A stretch of DNA of 64,000 nucleotides from Aphidius gifuensis (lineage: Eukaryota; Arthropoda; Insecta; Hymenoptera; Braconidae), in contig NC_057791.1 in NCBI RefSeq assembly GCF_014905175.1, positions 10,567,177 to 10,631,176 on the forward strand. Direction: 5' to 3'. The notes below the pieces were generated by a model. That model searched no databases, had not been told where the DNA came from, and saw nothing but the letters and a program-made list of their open reading frames with translations. Made by a program: the position numbers and the translations under genes. This document shows, piece after piece, positions 9,036 through 21,540 of the stretch (position 1 is its first letter; the number at the start of each line of letters is the position of its first letter).

Positions 9036-10870
9036 TTCCTACCTGTGATAGATAAATAGATTCGTGTATGTGTGTGGCGTAGTATATTCTTTCTTATTTT
9101 ATTACTCTATCCGTCGCGCTCACTCAATTCCCCTTGACGCGAGAGTGGGAGACGCTCTCTATAATAACTTTTGAGAATTTGTACCCTGACGATATCACTA
9201 TAAAGAGGTTTTATTGTATAAATATTAGGCTGATTTGATTTTGTATTTTTTTTTTTTCATTTCAAAGACACTCTCGGAATATCGTCGGTATTTCAAAAAA
9301 ATGACCCAGTCAAAATTTGAGCCCAAAAAAAAAATTTCGTAAAGGGTGCTGTCCTCAAATTTAGTTTTTCCATTTAAATAACATAGGAAAGTAACAACAA
9401 TTCCAAATAATCTAACTTGCCGCTTCGAATTCAAATTTAACGATATCTAGACTAATGTTTTCTGAAAGAACGCAAAAAAATACATATATTTTAGTTACCA
9501 AAAACTAAAATTTACTATGAATAAGGTGGTACTAAGTATCGAAATTGAAAAAAATTGAAATTGAAGTTTTTTTTAATTTTTTTTTCTTACATACTATGGA
9601 ATAACTCATACAATTCTTTACTCAAATAGCTTATATATTAAACTTATTTTGTAGGTTCTTAAAAGATCCATCTGTTAGTTATTTTATATTTGTTTCTTTT
9701 ATATTTTATAATAGGAATCAAGTTGAAATTGTAAAAAAAAAAAGTTAAATTATTTAAAAAAAAATTTTCAGTAACGGATTCGTTCTATCGAAAATTGAAA
9801 ATTTCCAAAACTCCGGCGAGAGCTTGTGTGGTTCCTCTCGATTATAACAAAATCATTATAGTTTCATTTTTTTAATAATTTTAAATTATATAATTGAATG
9901 TTTTTTGTATTTTTTGTGCTGACGTGACCCGCCAAATTACGTTTATAAATAAAATTGCAGATGAAAAAAATTTGAGGTTATACTTCATGTAATAAATGAT
10001 TTTATTAGATTCGTTTAAGAAATAAATCAACACAAATATAAAAAAAATAGATCATTCAATTTACTTTTTTTTAACTGAACAAGTATTTTCCTTTGAAACG
10101 ATTCTGTTCAAGGTTGTTTGTAAATAATCAAATTTTTTCCTGCCTCGGCTTCTTTTAGATACTGATTGTCAAAGTTGACAACTTTCATACACGAGAATAG
10201 GGCGAAACAATTTTTTCCTTTTCTTAGCAGCATATAGTAGATCCGTTGTCTACTCGAAAACTTATTTTTTTCTATCAAATTGTTGATAAGAAAAAAACGA
10301 ATATAATTTGAAAAAATAAGTCATGTGTGCCACGGATCTTAAAAGTTATTCGAGTTTAAAAAAAAAAAATATTTGCTTCCTCGCGGCAAGTAATGCACAC
10401 AAACGTGACACACACAAGCATATAAGGTAGCTGTGTACTATACTTGCTAGCTAGCAGTAGTGTTAGTGTCTGTCTGTGTATGGACGGACACACTCAAAAG
10501 CCGGTTTTCGAGACAGGAGCGCAACAAAATTTCAGGTACCCGGGCATGAGATTTAGCGTTATGATATACGGGCCCCTCAAACTACAAATATTGGTTCAAA
10601 AATGACTTTTAAAAACAGCCTTAATACTTTTATTAATAAAAATTTGTCCATGGTAGGTTTTTCTTTCAATAACATGATAATTCAAATAACTGTTTCATCG
10701 ATCAAGCAAATTATAACCGAATTATATAAAGAAAGTTTTACGCATGCACTGTAACTTTTTTTTTTTTTTTAAAATGTTTAAAATAAAAATCGGTAATTGC
10801 TTATATTTTGGATAACTTTTGAACAAATTAATAAAGTTATATTCAGCTCAAAAAAATTTGATAATGAATT
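9036..10870. other. AT-rich DNA without recognisable genes
   Basis: Long A/T homopolymers, short frames only on both strands, and no recognisable domain. A less AT-rich island near 10380-10560 contains CA/GT-rich stretches and GGTACCCGGGC, possibly a remnant of a repeat. Confidence 0.5.
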
Positions 10871-10879
10871 CCTGAGAGC

Positions 10880-12480
10880 CACCCTGCCTCGATATAATTC
10901 GCTAAAATCACTCAATTATTATGAGCAATTGCTGATATCTAATTAACGAGTGATCAGAACAAATTTTATCAAAGAGAGTGGCTCTCGATATCAAACAGAC
11001 AATAAATTCAGGACCACGCATACAAGAGACGAAGTGATGAATTGATTCACTTGGGCCCTGGGTACGTCTATCTGTTTCTTTCCGTAATGTTCTTTGATAG
11101 TCTGGGTCAGGAAAACTATCACGAAATGCTTGTCTGGGGACCTCCCAGTTCCCGAACTCCTCAGTATGAGCCATGAACCAGGTTAAAGCCTCATCATGAA
11201 GGCAGAAAGATAAAGCTGATAGGATTCCTTGATCAGTGGCACCAGTGACCACTCAAGTCTGATCTATTCTGAATAAGAATTCCTTGACATCTTCAATTGG
11301 TTTACCAGCGAAGCGAAGGTATCAATTCATTAGAATTCTGAGCATATTCTTTCCACGACGATGATGAGGTTCAGAGATTTAGAGGTCTTCCACCGAGGGA
11401 CTGATTACCTGACAACGAGGTTGAACATGATATTTCAAGTGATGCTCAGGATAATCCTGACGTCTTGGAATAACTGGTGGTCTATATCAGGGGACTGGTC
11501 AGATTCAGGTCGAGATGGTGGTTCCAGGTTAACAACTGGTTCTTCAGGTGAAGCCTGTATAAGTGTTACCTTCACTAGATTTCTTTTACCATAAAGATCA
11601 ACTGTTGGTTGGTTGTCCAAGTCACTAGTTGAATGAGTTAAGCTAACAGAACTTGTTAATAAGTTGGTTCGAGGTCTGCCTCGAGTATCGTCACTAATCC
11701 TTCGGCCATTTTGGTCAATCAGTTGGTTGATTCCGATTGATCAAATCTAGAAGAACGATTAAATAATTAACCGTTGATTCTAACAAGGCTAGAGCAAGCT
11801 AATTATGTTAAAATTCAGGACACAAAAATTGGAATGACAACCAGATGGTCAATCAAATGATGTACCAGTTGGCTAATCAAATGGTTGATGAATTCAGTAG
11901 TTAATTGATCAGGTTATGTACCAGTTGGTCAGTCTAATGGTTGATCCGCCAAGACTCATCAACAGTATCAAGCCAATCAAGCTTCAAAGCAACCAATTAT
12001 TAAACTTTATAATCAGGATCAATAACAATAAAAATAATCTTTGATAAATTAGCAATAAAATCTAGACCTTATGATAATCTGTCAAGAACTCGGATCGACC
12101 AAGATCTACGTTCAAAGCTAAGTAATTAAATACTACGAGTTAGACCAGTTGATGATCAATGGGATTTATCACCGATAGGTCCTGGATTAGCCGTGTACCA
12201 AGTGAATCGAATGATCAACCACTAACCTGAGACTCAACACTAACACGCGGATCTGATAAGTCTGGACCTGGATCGACCAGATACCACGAGAATCCAATGA
12301 GTCTGGACTCGGTTCAGCCGAGTACCAAATGAATCTATTGATCAAACTGGATCCTGGATCAGCCAAGACCAAGTGCTAATAACACGAAAAACACGAGAGG
12401 TCTTGGATCGTTCAGGTACCATGGATTCTCTGATTCGTCAAATCTAGTACTGGATCGACCAGTGATTTGTCATAATTGGC
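10880..12480 (-). pseudogene. Ty3/gypsy gag fragment and 5' leader
   Basis: Minus-strand pieces match the gag gene of the element at 62.9-64 kb. About 11715-11435 matches its N-terminus (shared ASPEEPVV). 11252-10908 matches its C-terminal part (shared TDQ.ILSA.SFCL and AHTEEF), followed here by a DPDYQRTLRKE.DRRTQGPS region. The middle of gag is deleted and several stops are present. The DNA at 11750-12480 is a leader built from degenerate repeats of a TGGATCGACCAG / ACCAGTTGGTCA kind with no coding sense. Same family as the downstream gypsy, but an independent copy. Confidence 0.75.
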
Positions 12481-12591
12481 TGGGCATATTGCTAATGTTG
12501 TATGATACGTGTTGTTTGTCAGTTTACAAGGATTGTTATCATTATTGGTTGATTAATATTATTATTATTATTTTGGCAAAGTGTAGTCGTA

Positions 12592-13705
12592 GTGCCTACA
12601 CGTGGATATAGCTACAATTTGTATTCTCTGTCTTTCTGCGTTACCAACATAATGTCTATCCAACATTCTCCGAAGTGCCGCAGAACGTCTCTCTCGACAA
12701 CAGATGAGGTTGAAATCACTGATGCTCAACTTGCATCATCATCAAGGAAAATAAACTTTACTAATGTAAACACTGGCATTAAAGATGTCAATTTAAAATT
12801 GCCATCTGGCCGGCCATCCAAAGAGAGCACTGAACTCTTCTCACATCTGAGCACACTATTTGATGAACAGAAAGCGGATATAAATAAATCTATTTAAAAG
12901 ACATATCACAGGCTAGAAATTTAGAGCTGATGTTGTTGAACTAATTGATAATAAGATAAATGATAAAATAAATAATAAAGCTGATAGTTTACGTCAAGAA
13001 ATTAAAATTGATATTAAAAATGAATTAACGGTTGTAAAAGATCAGCTTACTGAAATTAGCGATAATTATAATACAAGAATTAAACAATGTGAGACTGGTA
13101 TTGCTGAATCTACAAGGTTGATGGACAATATCACGTGTAAGTTCAATGCTATTGAAAATTTATTTGCTGACAATACCAAAAAAATCAATGAAGAAATAGG
13201 GGATAGAATTGAGAGAATGAACAACATAATTACAGTTGGTATACCTGAGGCACCTGGTGATAATTTGTCAATTGATGAAAGAAAGAAACTTGATAAGGGT
13301 AAGATTGAAGAATTATGTAAATTAATTTTCATGAATAATCGTGAAATAAGCAATATAAATTATACGTTTACTAGAATTGGTGCATTTAATAATGTAATTA
13401 GTAAACCACGTTTGATAAAGTTACATTTTAATAATTAAACATCATGTTATCTGTTTAAGCAGAACTTTTTCATGGCGCTCAAATCGGGCTCAGTGCCTCC
13501 ATGGGTAAAACGTGTTTTTATAAACGACGACCTGACACATGATCAACAGTCTCGGAGACGACTGCTGGCTCAGCTAAGACTGACAGGAGACACTGGCAAG
13601 GTTGTGAGAATGGTGCATGGTACATTCGAAATTGTTCCAAAGAAAATTGTGAAGCAACGTCAAACTCATCAACCAATTGCTTCGACATCAAGTCAACAGC
13701 TATAG
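12592..13705 (+). pseudogene. non-LTR retrotransposon ORF1 (coiled coil plus RRM-like domain)
   Basis: Three overlapping frames make one gene. 12592-12897 is a Ser/Thr-rich N-terminus. 12900-13438 is a predicted coiled coil rich in Asn/Lys/Ile, then an RRM-like part with VGIPEAPGDNLSIDERKK and FTRIGAFN. 13472-13705 carries FINDDLTHDQQSRRRLLAQL, the usual end of this domain, followed by a Gln/Ser-rich tail. Stops near 12895 and 13437 mark frame breaks. ORF1 proteins bind the element RNA. Confidence 0.65.
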
Positions 13706-13869
13706 CATCAACGTCAACTAATTCATACTCATCAACAATATATAAGTCAACATTACCCAATAGAGCAACTGATACAGACCACATACAACAAATATTTCAT
13801 AATGCAATACATACACAAAATAAAACTTACAACACTTGTAATTCTCCAAAGTATTTTTATGCTCTGATC

Positions 13870-16232
13870 TAAACATTTACTACCAGAATGCTTGTAGCAT
13901 TAACAACAAAAAACAATTAAATTTATTACTTGAATCATCAATGGTTTTATACAATTGCTTCACCATAATTGAAACATGGTTATCTAACAGGATATCATCA
14001 GGACATTTTTTGATTTGAGTCTATATAACGTGTATAGAAGTAATAGAACTGATCCTGGAAAAAAACGTGGTGGTGGTGTTTTGTGTGCCATCAGTAAGCA
14101 ACTGCTGTCACACCATATACAATTACCACCTGTACTTGCAAACATGACACAAATCGATACTCTTGTGGTATCAATAAATATTAATAATATCAATATCAAA
14201 ATAATCACTCTATACATTCCACCATCAGTGGTAAACATTTCAAATCACTTATTTGTTGACTACTCGTATCATCTTCAAACGTATCTGCTAAAACTTGACA
14301 CTAAAATAATTATCGTTGGTGATTTTAACCTCCCACAATATTACAACAGTCTTGTCGATAATTTCAATATTAATTGTGACGATAAAATACTGTGTCTTCA
14401 GAACTTTGTTAATACATTACAACTAAAACAAATGAATAGTGTTTTGAATATCAATATGAGATTACTTGACCTAGTATTTGTTAATTTTGAGCCAGTAACA
14501 TTATCTGAATGTCAACCGATCATGCTTATTGGTAAATACCATCCTTCTTTACGTATTAATATTGACTTGTCAAAATTAAATTATAAATGTAGGGATAATA
14601 CCACGTATATTAATGAACATATATATAATTTCAAAACACTAAAGGTAGAACAATTTAAATAACAAATGAGATCAATTAACTGGTCAAATATTATTGGTAG
14701 TCTGGATGATATTACAGATGTAAATAGTAGGTGTGATCTTTTGTATCAAATGATTGAATCAATATTAAACAAAAATTGTAAATTATCATTACGTACTTGT
14801 AAAAAAAAATATGTTTACCCCGTTTGGTACTCAAATGATTTAAAAAATATAATTAAACAAAAACATGGTATTAGAAATAAGTTAAAGTCTGGAAAGTGTG
14901 ATATTACAAGTAATATGTTGCAAGAAAAACTCAGAAAAATTAGGTTGATGATTAAAGATAGACTAGTACATGATTATAATATATATAATAGAAATATAGA
15001 GAATAATATTAATAAAAATCCCAAATTATTGTGGAAGCAAGTCAGATCGTTTAATCAATCCAAGAAAAATATTGACCAGATAATTGTTAATGGGGATTTA
15101 ATAACTAATAAATATGATATAGCTAATCACTTTGCGATCTCATTTAAGAAAATTTATAAACCAATGATTAAAAATATTAATGAACTATGTTGTAAACTGA
15201 TAGAAAGCCTTACCTGTGAATATAATGATTACCCAGTTATTATTGAGATGAGTGACATTGCTCGTGTTATGACTAAAATGGATAATAAAGATACACTTGG
15301 AATGGAGAACATCCCTGCATCACTAATAAAATTATGTCCTGATGCCTAACTTTATCCGCTATATATATTATTTAACAAATCGATTAAAATGGGTATTTAT
15401 CCTGCCAAGTGGAAAATATCAAGGGTATGTCCAGTCCATAAAAATGGTGATACTACAAATATTGTTAACTACAGACAAGTCTCGATTACCAGCGTTCTCT
15501 AAGATCTTTGAAATTTGTATCTATAATATTATTTTTTCATACTTCCATCCAGTAGCATCAAGGAACCAACATGGTGATTTACCAGGTAGATCAACCAGTA
15601 CTAACTTGGTTGATATTCCAAATTTCATTGGCACAAAGTTAAGCGTTGGGGGTCAAGTAGATGTCATTTACACTGATATGTCTAAAGCTTTTGATGTGAT
15701 TGACTGGCTGATACTCATAGATAAATTGATTACAATCAGTATACCTACTTGTATTGTAAAGCTAATTAAATCATACCTGACGGACAGAAAGTGTGCTGTG
15801 TACGTTAGAGGGTGTGCATCATCAGTATTTTATTCCCCAACAACAGGTGTACCTCAAGGGTCTAATCTTGGGCCTTTGTTATTTAACATATTCATCAATG
15901 ATTTACCAAGTTACTTATCATGCTATGTATCTATGTATGCTGATGATGTTAAGCTTTCTCTACCAGTTAATAATATTTCTGATTGTTTATATCTACAGAA
16001 CAATATTAATATGTTTGCCACTTGGTGCGGGGTGAATAAATTACTGATAAATGAGGGAAAATGTAAGATCATGTCTTACACTCGGTCAAGATCACCGATC
16101 TTGTTTGATTATAATATTAATGGTAAATGTCTAGATAGAGTTGATAATTTCAAGGATCTTGGATTACGTTTTGATACCACTTTTAGATTCAATCAACATA
16201 TAAATGGGGTTGTCACAGAATCATTTAAAATG
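13870..16232 (+). pseudogene. non-LTR retrotransposon ORF2: AP endonuclease and reverse transcriptase
   Basis: Pieces at 13870-14010, 14015-14662, 14666-15349 and 15342-16232. Endonuclease motifs: ETWL, KRGGGVLCAI and GDFNLP. RT motifs: DMSKAFDVID, GVPQGSNLGPLLFNIFIND and the catalytic YADD within SMYADDVKL. Breaks include a frameshift near 14005, a stop at 14660 and a frameshift near 15345. The RT frame is cut at 16232 by a palindromic element and picks up again at 17708 with LGFINRL. The enzyme nicks target DNA and copies its RNA in place; this copy is dead. Confidence 0.85.
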
Positions 16233-17705
16233 TGAGCAAAAATAAAACAACTGAGCCCCCCTCAAAATGCCTTACCCGGGATTTCAATAATAAGTACTAT
16301 TTTTTTATAGTTCTTAAGGATACAAGAATACGTTTTCGTTGTTTTTTGAAAATTTCGATTATTTTAATTGTTATTAATAAATGAATTTTTTGCTAGTGTT
16401 AATTGAAAAAAATGATATCTATTGATCTGCTAGAAGGAAATAAATAATTTTTATACAGAATATTGAAAATAAACCGATCTTGTTAAAAAAATATTAACAA
16501 TTTTTATAAACAAATGGAAATTCTACTACTTTCTCCCTCTTTTTTTACATTTTTTTATTTTACCTTTTTTATTCTCCATTTCATTACGCAACTTTTCACG
16601 TTAAAAAAACTCATTAACATTAATATTTAAAAAAGTTATCAATATTTTTCTAGTGCGTCGCGCGACCATTAGTAAGGAAAGTACTGCGCGCGAAGCCTTA
16701 ACGGTGGCTCTCAATTTGTTGTTAAATTAATAACTCAATAGATAATTAATAAAAATACCCAAAAATTTGCATAAAACTTCTTGATATACTGCTCAACAAT
16801 ATTGCCACTGACAAGTTACTCGATTTTAAAATTTCTTCGACTTTTTTTTCATTCGAAGTTAGACAAATTAAATTTTCCATCAGCACAATACAATAAATAA
16901 AAAAAGTTAAACAATATAAATAAATAAGTTTTTTAATATCACTATTGCCATCGCGAGCCTATAATAAAGCTACAGTCAAATTTTCAAGTCAATTTATTAA
17001 TTTTTAAATAAGTTATCACGAGTTATATGTTTAAAAAAAAAGATTCTTTTCAAAAAAAAAAATTTTGTTTTTATTTTTTATTGCATTAACTAATTATGAT
17101 ACAAAAAAATTTACTTGAATGAAAATGTATATTTTTTAGTTTTATATATCACTGTATTTTTTTTCGATTTTTCATTTTCCACCGAAACAATGTCTTCGAG
17201 CGCTCAACGTGTTATTGCATCTAGACCCTCAATTATCGCGCGACGCACTAGAAAAATATTGATAACTTTTTTAAATATTAATGTTAATGAGTTTTTTTAA
17301 CGTGAAAAGTTGCGTAATGAAATGGAGAATAAAAAAGGTAAAATGAAAAAATGTAAAAAAATAGGGAGAAAGTAGTAGAATTTCCATTTGTTTATAAAAA
17401 TTGTTAATAACTTTTGCTAATTTTTGATTTAAATTTATTATTTTATTTTTTTTAAAAAGATCGGTTCATTTTCAATATTCTGTATAAAAATTATTTATTT
17501 CCTTCTAGCAGATCAATAGATATCATTTTTTTCAATTAACACTAGCAAAAAATTCATTTATTAATAACAATTAAAATAATCGAAATTTTCAAAAAACAAC
17601 GAAAACGTATTCTTGTATCCTCAAGAACTATAAAAAAATAGTACTTATTATTATAATCCCGGGTAAGGCATTTTGAGGGGGGCTCAGTTGTTTTATTTTT
17701 GCTCA
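16233..17705. mobile_element. 1.5-kb palindromic (fold-back) element inside the RT gene
   Basis: Ends TGAGCAAAAATAAAACAACT and its complement. The arms match almost base for base over about 440-470 bp: 16233-16668 against 17237-17705, including CGTGAAAAGTTGCGTAATG and TTTTCTAGTGCGTCGCGCGA in inverted copies. The loop (about 16669-17236) is unique A/T-rich DNA plus the dispersed module near 17190. TG flanks both sides (16231-16232, 17706-17707), suggesting a 2-bp target duplication. Superfamily unknown; no transposase. Confidence 0.85.
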
Positions 17706-17904
17706 TGTTAGGTTTCATTAACAGACTGTCTAAAGTGTTTATATATGATAATTTTATATCTTGAATAGTTATCAAATTATCGATATTTTTTTTTAAATGT
17801 ATACAATTTTTTTTTTTCAAAAAAAAAGTCAAAATTTTTGTTTTTTTTTAAAAAAAAAACTGATTATCATTGATTGTCGCGTATTGTTAAGCACGAATAT
17901 ATAT

Positions 17905-18070
17905 TTTTTACTTAGCTATATTTATAGCCAAACACACAATATCTACATAATTTTACCAGCTATATTTTTAACTTAGCTATATTTTTTACTTAGCTATATT
18001 TATAGCCAAACACACAATATCTATATAATTTTACCAGCTATATTTTTAACTTAGCTATATTTTTTTCACT
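17905..18070 (+). repeat. 78-bp tandem repeat, two copies
   Basis: CTTAGCTATATTTATAGCC occurs at 17911 and again at 17989, followed in both by AACACACAATATCTA and TTTTACCAGC; nearly identical copies with an AGCTATATTTTT sub-repeat. Confidence 0.85.
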
Positions 18071-19438
18071 CAGCTACATCTTTTCCTTAGCTCCATTATA
18101 TTATCAATTATGAAAAAAATTATCATTAACATTAGAAAGATATCGATAACTCGAAAACTATTCATGCGATCAAAGAATTTTATTAGTTTTTTTTCTCCTT
18201 GATGAGTTTAATCAATTTCCATTATTAAATTAATGAAAAAACAAAAAAATCGAAGATATTCGAGATATCAAAATTTTTTTTGAAGACATTTTTTCCTCCT
18301 CGACGAGCTCTATCGATTGCTATTTTCAAATTTGAGAATTAATCGTTATTTCAATAGCTCTATGACATATATCCGATAAATAGCCGTTTTTTTTATATTT
18401 CAACTCCATTTTTAACCACTTTGCGCATTCGTAGGAATTTTTTCCGTATTTTTCCCGTAATCCTGAGAGAATTTCCTATAAGAAACCGACAAAAAAACAT
18501 GTTGTCTCGGCTATCGGAATCTTGCCCGCGTGTGTAAGAGAGAGAGGTCTATGCATACTCAACAGGTCGAAACCCGCATGGGCCTGTTGACGTGCACAAA
18601 GAAAAAAAATATACAACGCTGGTTTAATTAATAATTAGATAATTAATCCGGATGACAATAATAAATATACAATAATTCATAATTAAACAATATATTAACC
18701 TAATGCCAACTTTATAAAGCCGGTTTTAACAATGGATTTTTAACTGTTTGGTTATCCAACAGATCAAACGAATACTAGTGAATAACTAAATCTATTTACC
18801 TTATTCTTTCGTTGCCACTGTAGTACAATATCTCTTCTATATATTGGCACAATTCTTAATAATTAATTTTACTTTCAAACACAATTATAAACAATTTATT
18901 TCTTACGGCGTCTGAGCTGTCAGTTTGTCACCATGGCGGTCTATATTCAATCAACGCGAGAAACGAATAAGATGTCAGCCACCGGTTAACCGGCTTTTTC
19001 CAACTCTTCCCTCGCATGAGGCTTGCACATGCGCATAATAGAATTATACGACCAAGCATGAGAAACACGTCTAAAGCGTAGATAAATGAATTTTAAGGCT
19101 ACCTCACTCTAACAAAATAATAATATAATATTTTTAAAATAATAATTAGGCAATATTGCGTTACTATAATTTAATTAGATAATCTAGAGGAGTTTTTAAC
19201 AATTAATTCGCGAACTTTAAGAGTTACTATCGGACTGAATTTCAATAAACAAATTAAATAACGGAGTTTTTACCTAAAATTAAATATTGTTGATATCGCG
19301 TCGCGTAAAATCATTAAATAAATATTATGACAGAGTTGTCAACGAGTTGTTATAATTTATTACTAATATTGCATCTAGCTAACCTGACGGAGTTGTTAAT
19401 AATAATTATAAACAGAATAAAATAACCATAACAAGCAT
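18071..19438 (-). other. non-coding DNA; right part is probable gypsy 5' leader
   Basis: No gene was recognised. Because a minus-strand primer-binding site and LTR start at 19439, sequence immediately to the left (to roughly 18.5-19 kb) should be the internal leader of the same truncated retrotransposon. Its left limit is unclear. Confidence 0.4.
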
Positions 19439-19456
19439 GTCCCTGTTTGGGCGCCA
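19439..19456 (-). promoter_or_regulatory. retrotransposon primer-binding site (Lys-type tRNA)
   Basis: On the minus strand this reads TGGCGCCCAAACAGGGAC, one base different from the lentiviral tRNA-Lys3 primer site as I remember it, two bases from the LTR end. This fixes the element orientation as minus. Confidence 0.8.
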
Positions 19457-19458
19457 TT

Positions 19459-19816
19459 TGTAACATGACATTTCTGCCAGTTATCTTCTCGGACCGCTTG
19501 TTACCGTCATTTTACTCGTAAATTGTCCATGAAAAATAAAAAATCCTAATCTAAAGGGGACCTCGTCCAACAAAATATCAATTAATAATTATCTAATAAA
19601 CTAATTCCAATTATCAAAAGTATTAAAAGTATCATAATCAACTTGAGGATCAGCCTTGATTTGATCATAAAATCAAAGCTAAACAAAAGATAGCACATGA
19701 TGGTTGATCCACCATGTTCAACATACAAAAATAACCTCGAACTCACCGTCGCCAGACGACTGGTTAAAACAAAGGTCTAGTCAGTCTGACGTCTCAAAGA
19801 CAAGAGAGAGAATTTT
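19459..19816 (-). mobile_element. truncated Ty3/gypsy LTR
   Basis: Begins TGTAACATGACA (its 3' end on the minus strand) and matches 55971-56736 in blocks: GCCAGTTATCTTCTC, AAATCCTAATCTAAAGGGGACC, TTGATCATAAAATCAAA, and ACGTCTCAAAGACAAGAGAGA. Similarity ends near 19816, where unrelated or Polinton sequence begins, so the LTR is cut. Confidence 0.8.
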
Positions 19817-19869
19817 TTCTGTTTTAATAAATCTTACATACGAAGTGCACACACACAAGTTACATACAC

Positions 19870-20892
19870 GCAGAGATATTGCAAATTATAATAAATCATG
19901 TGCAAGTCTGTCAGGTGCTCATAAAAAATGCAGGCAACAGTGGGAATATTGATAGGTTATTTGATGAGATTACAAAGTTTGCAAGTACGAGGTGCAGGTG
20001 CATCTTCAACAGTTGATATATCAAAAGATACTACCGAAAATTACATCGAATGGCAAGACTTAGAAAATGTATTCAGAAACAGGATGAAGACTAGTGTTAT
20101 AGTTAATTTAAAACATAAAGATTTAAAAGACTTTCTTTCCGATGCTAAAAAAAATGTTAATTAGTCAGATAGCTCTTATGTTACAAGATAAAAATGCACT
20201 AAAAGTCAATACTATATTAGCTTTGAACTACGAAATTGAAAAACCATCTGATAATAGTGTGCAAGTTGAAACAAAATATTTCAGTAAAGACAGTTTTGAG
20301 GTTTTACAATTATCAAATCTAAGTCAATTATTCAAGGAAAATTTTGAACATTTTATAGAAGATGTTGAGGAAACTGCATAAAATCTTTCATCTTGAAATC
20401 CAAGTAAATGATTACATACCACTGCAAGGTGGTAATTCATCTTTCGTTGAAATGCCAGCATGGATACTGAAAACACACTCAGTTGTGAACGTTCAAAATT
20501 CAGATAATTTTTGTTTTATTTGGTCAGTTTTGGCATGTCTATACAAAGCACCCAACCATGTTGACCGTGTGAGTCGATGATGATGATGAGTTTGTGTCAA
20601 AAAACGTGTTCATATGAGAGCAAAGTGTGTCAAAAGATCAACTGTAAGACAATTAACTTCTAATGACTATAAGAATTGTTTAATGAATCATGTTACTTTA
20701 AAAAAGTCAGAAAATAGTATAAGATATTGTAAACATGACGTAACGACAAGAGCAATTGGAAAAATAGCTCTGAGTTGGGAAGATGAAAAACGTCAGTCAA
20801 TTATTGGTGAGACTGACACTTTGCCTTGGGGCTATATACCTGTTGAACGAATGTGTTTTAGTGAAAGTATATATAAAAGACAATATGAATAA
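19870..20892 (+). pseudogene. Polinton protein-primed DNA polymerase B, core deleted
   Basis: Four overlapping frames (19928-20164, 20142-20381, 20362-20580, 20614-20892) match the two ends of the Polinton PolB protein. The N-terminal part has LKHKDLKDFLSDA, VNTILALNYEIEKPSD and a SVVNVQNSDNFCFIWSVLAC block. The last frame has the C-terminal motif SNDYKNCLM, then ALSWEDEKRQ and LPWGYIPV. Between them (near 20580) the exonuclease, palm and thumb regions, normally over 500 residues, are absent. The gene points toward the integrase on the opposite strand. Confidence 0.75.
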
Positions 20893-20984
20893 TGTAAATA
20901 AAAATAATTGTTAGGAAGTAAATACACATTGACATTGACATTGTTTTTTTTATTTATTAGTTTATTGATTTTCTATCAATTGAT

Positions 20985-21540
20985 TATGATATTGTCAAAT
21001 CCAAGATATTTTACAGGCATCCTATTCCCTCGACTCTTTAAAACTTTTTTAATCAAATAAATGTCGGAATGACGAACTTTTTGTATAAAAGCTTCCTTGT
21101 ATTGGATTTCCTTGATAGTCTTTGAGCTTACATGTTACAGGTGATGTTTTATTAAGTTTAGTAATTGTGAATATTTCGGTTGTCCAATTTGGTTTATATC
21201 CTTTATCAAAGACGTGCTTATGTTTACTTATTCTTACATATTGATTCAATTCAAATTTAATTTTAACATGACAATGATTTAAACTTTTAAATACAGTTTG
21301 TTTTGATATTTCTATAATTTTACCAATAACTTAAACAGGTTTCATTTGAGTTGTGCGATGTTTTGTATTATTATATTTTTTAATTAATTCTGGGAGTAAT
21401 TTCAACCATTTGAAATTTCCTTGCATGCTAAATTCAAAAAACATTTTGTTTTTTAGTGTTATATTGAACTGATCAACTATTGATGCTTTCAAATGAGTAA
21501 ATGTTGAATACATTGTAACCGATTTTCTGACCTGCACGGC
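20985..21540 (-). pseudogene. Polinton retroviral-type integrase, C-terminal part with chromodomain
   Basis: Minus-strand frames 21537-21331 (HLKASIVDQFNITLKNKMFF, carrying the region of the catalytic Glu, here changed to Asp) and 21249-21049 (PVTCKLKDYQGNPIQGSFY, the small beta-barrel region). The next frame to about 20985 reads IYLIKKVLKSRGNRMPVKYL, a chromodomain start. Several stops separate them. The upstream part of the gene lies at 22675-22860 beyond an LTR-like block. Confidence 0.75.

Larger units (their letters stand above)
12590..17890 (+). mobile_element. non-LTR retrotransposon (Jockey/CR1-like group), decayed
   Basis: ORF1, an endonuclease/reverse transcriptase ORF2, and an interrupting palindromic element at 16233-17705. 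After that element the RT frame resumes for a short distance from 17708 and fades into A/T-rich sequence by about 17890. No clean poly-A tail or target duplication was identified. Clade assignment is tentative and rests on RT motifs. Confidence 0.8.
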
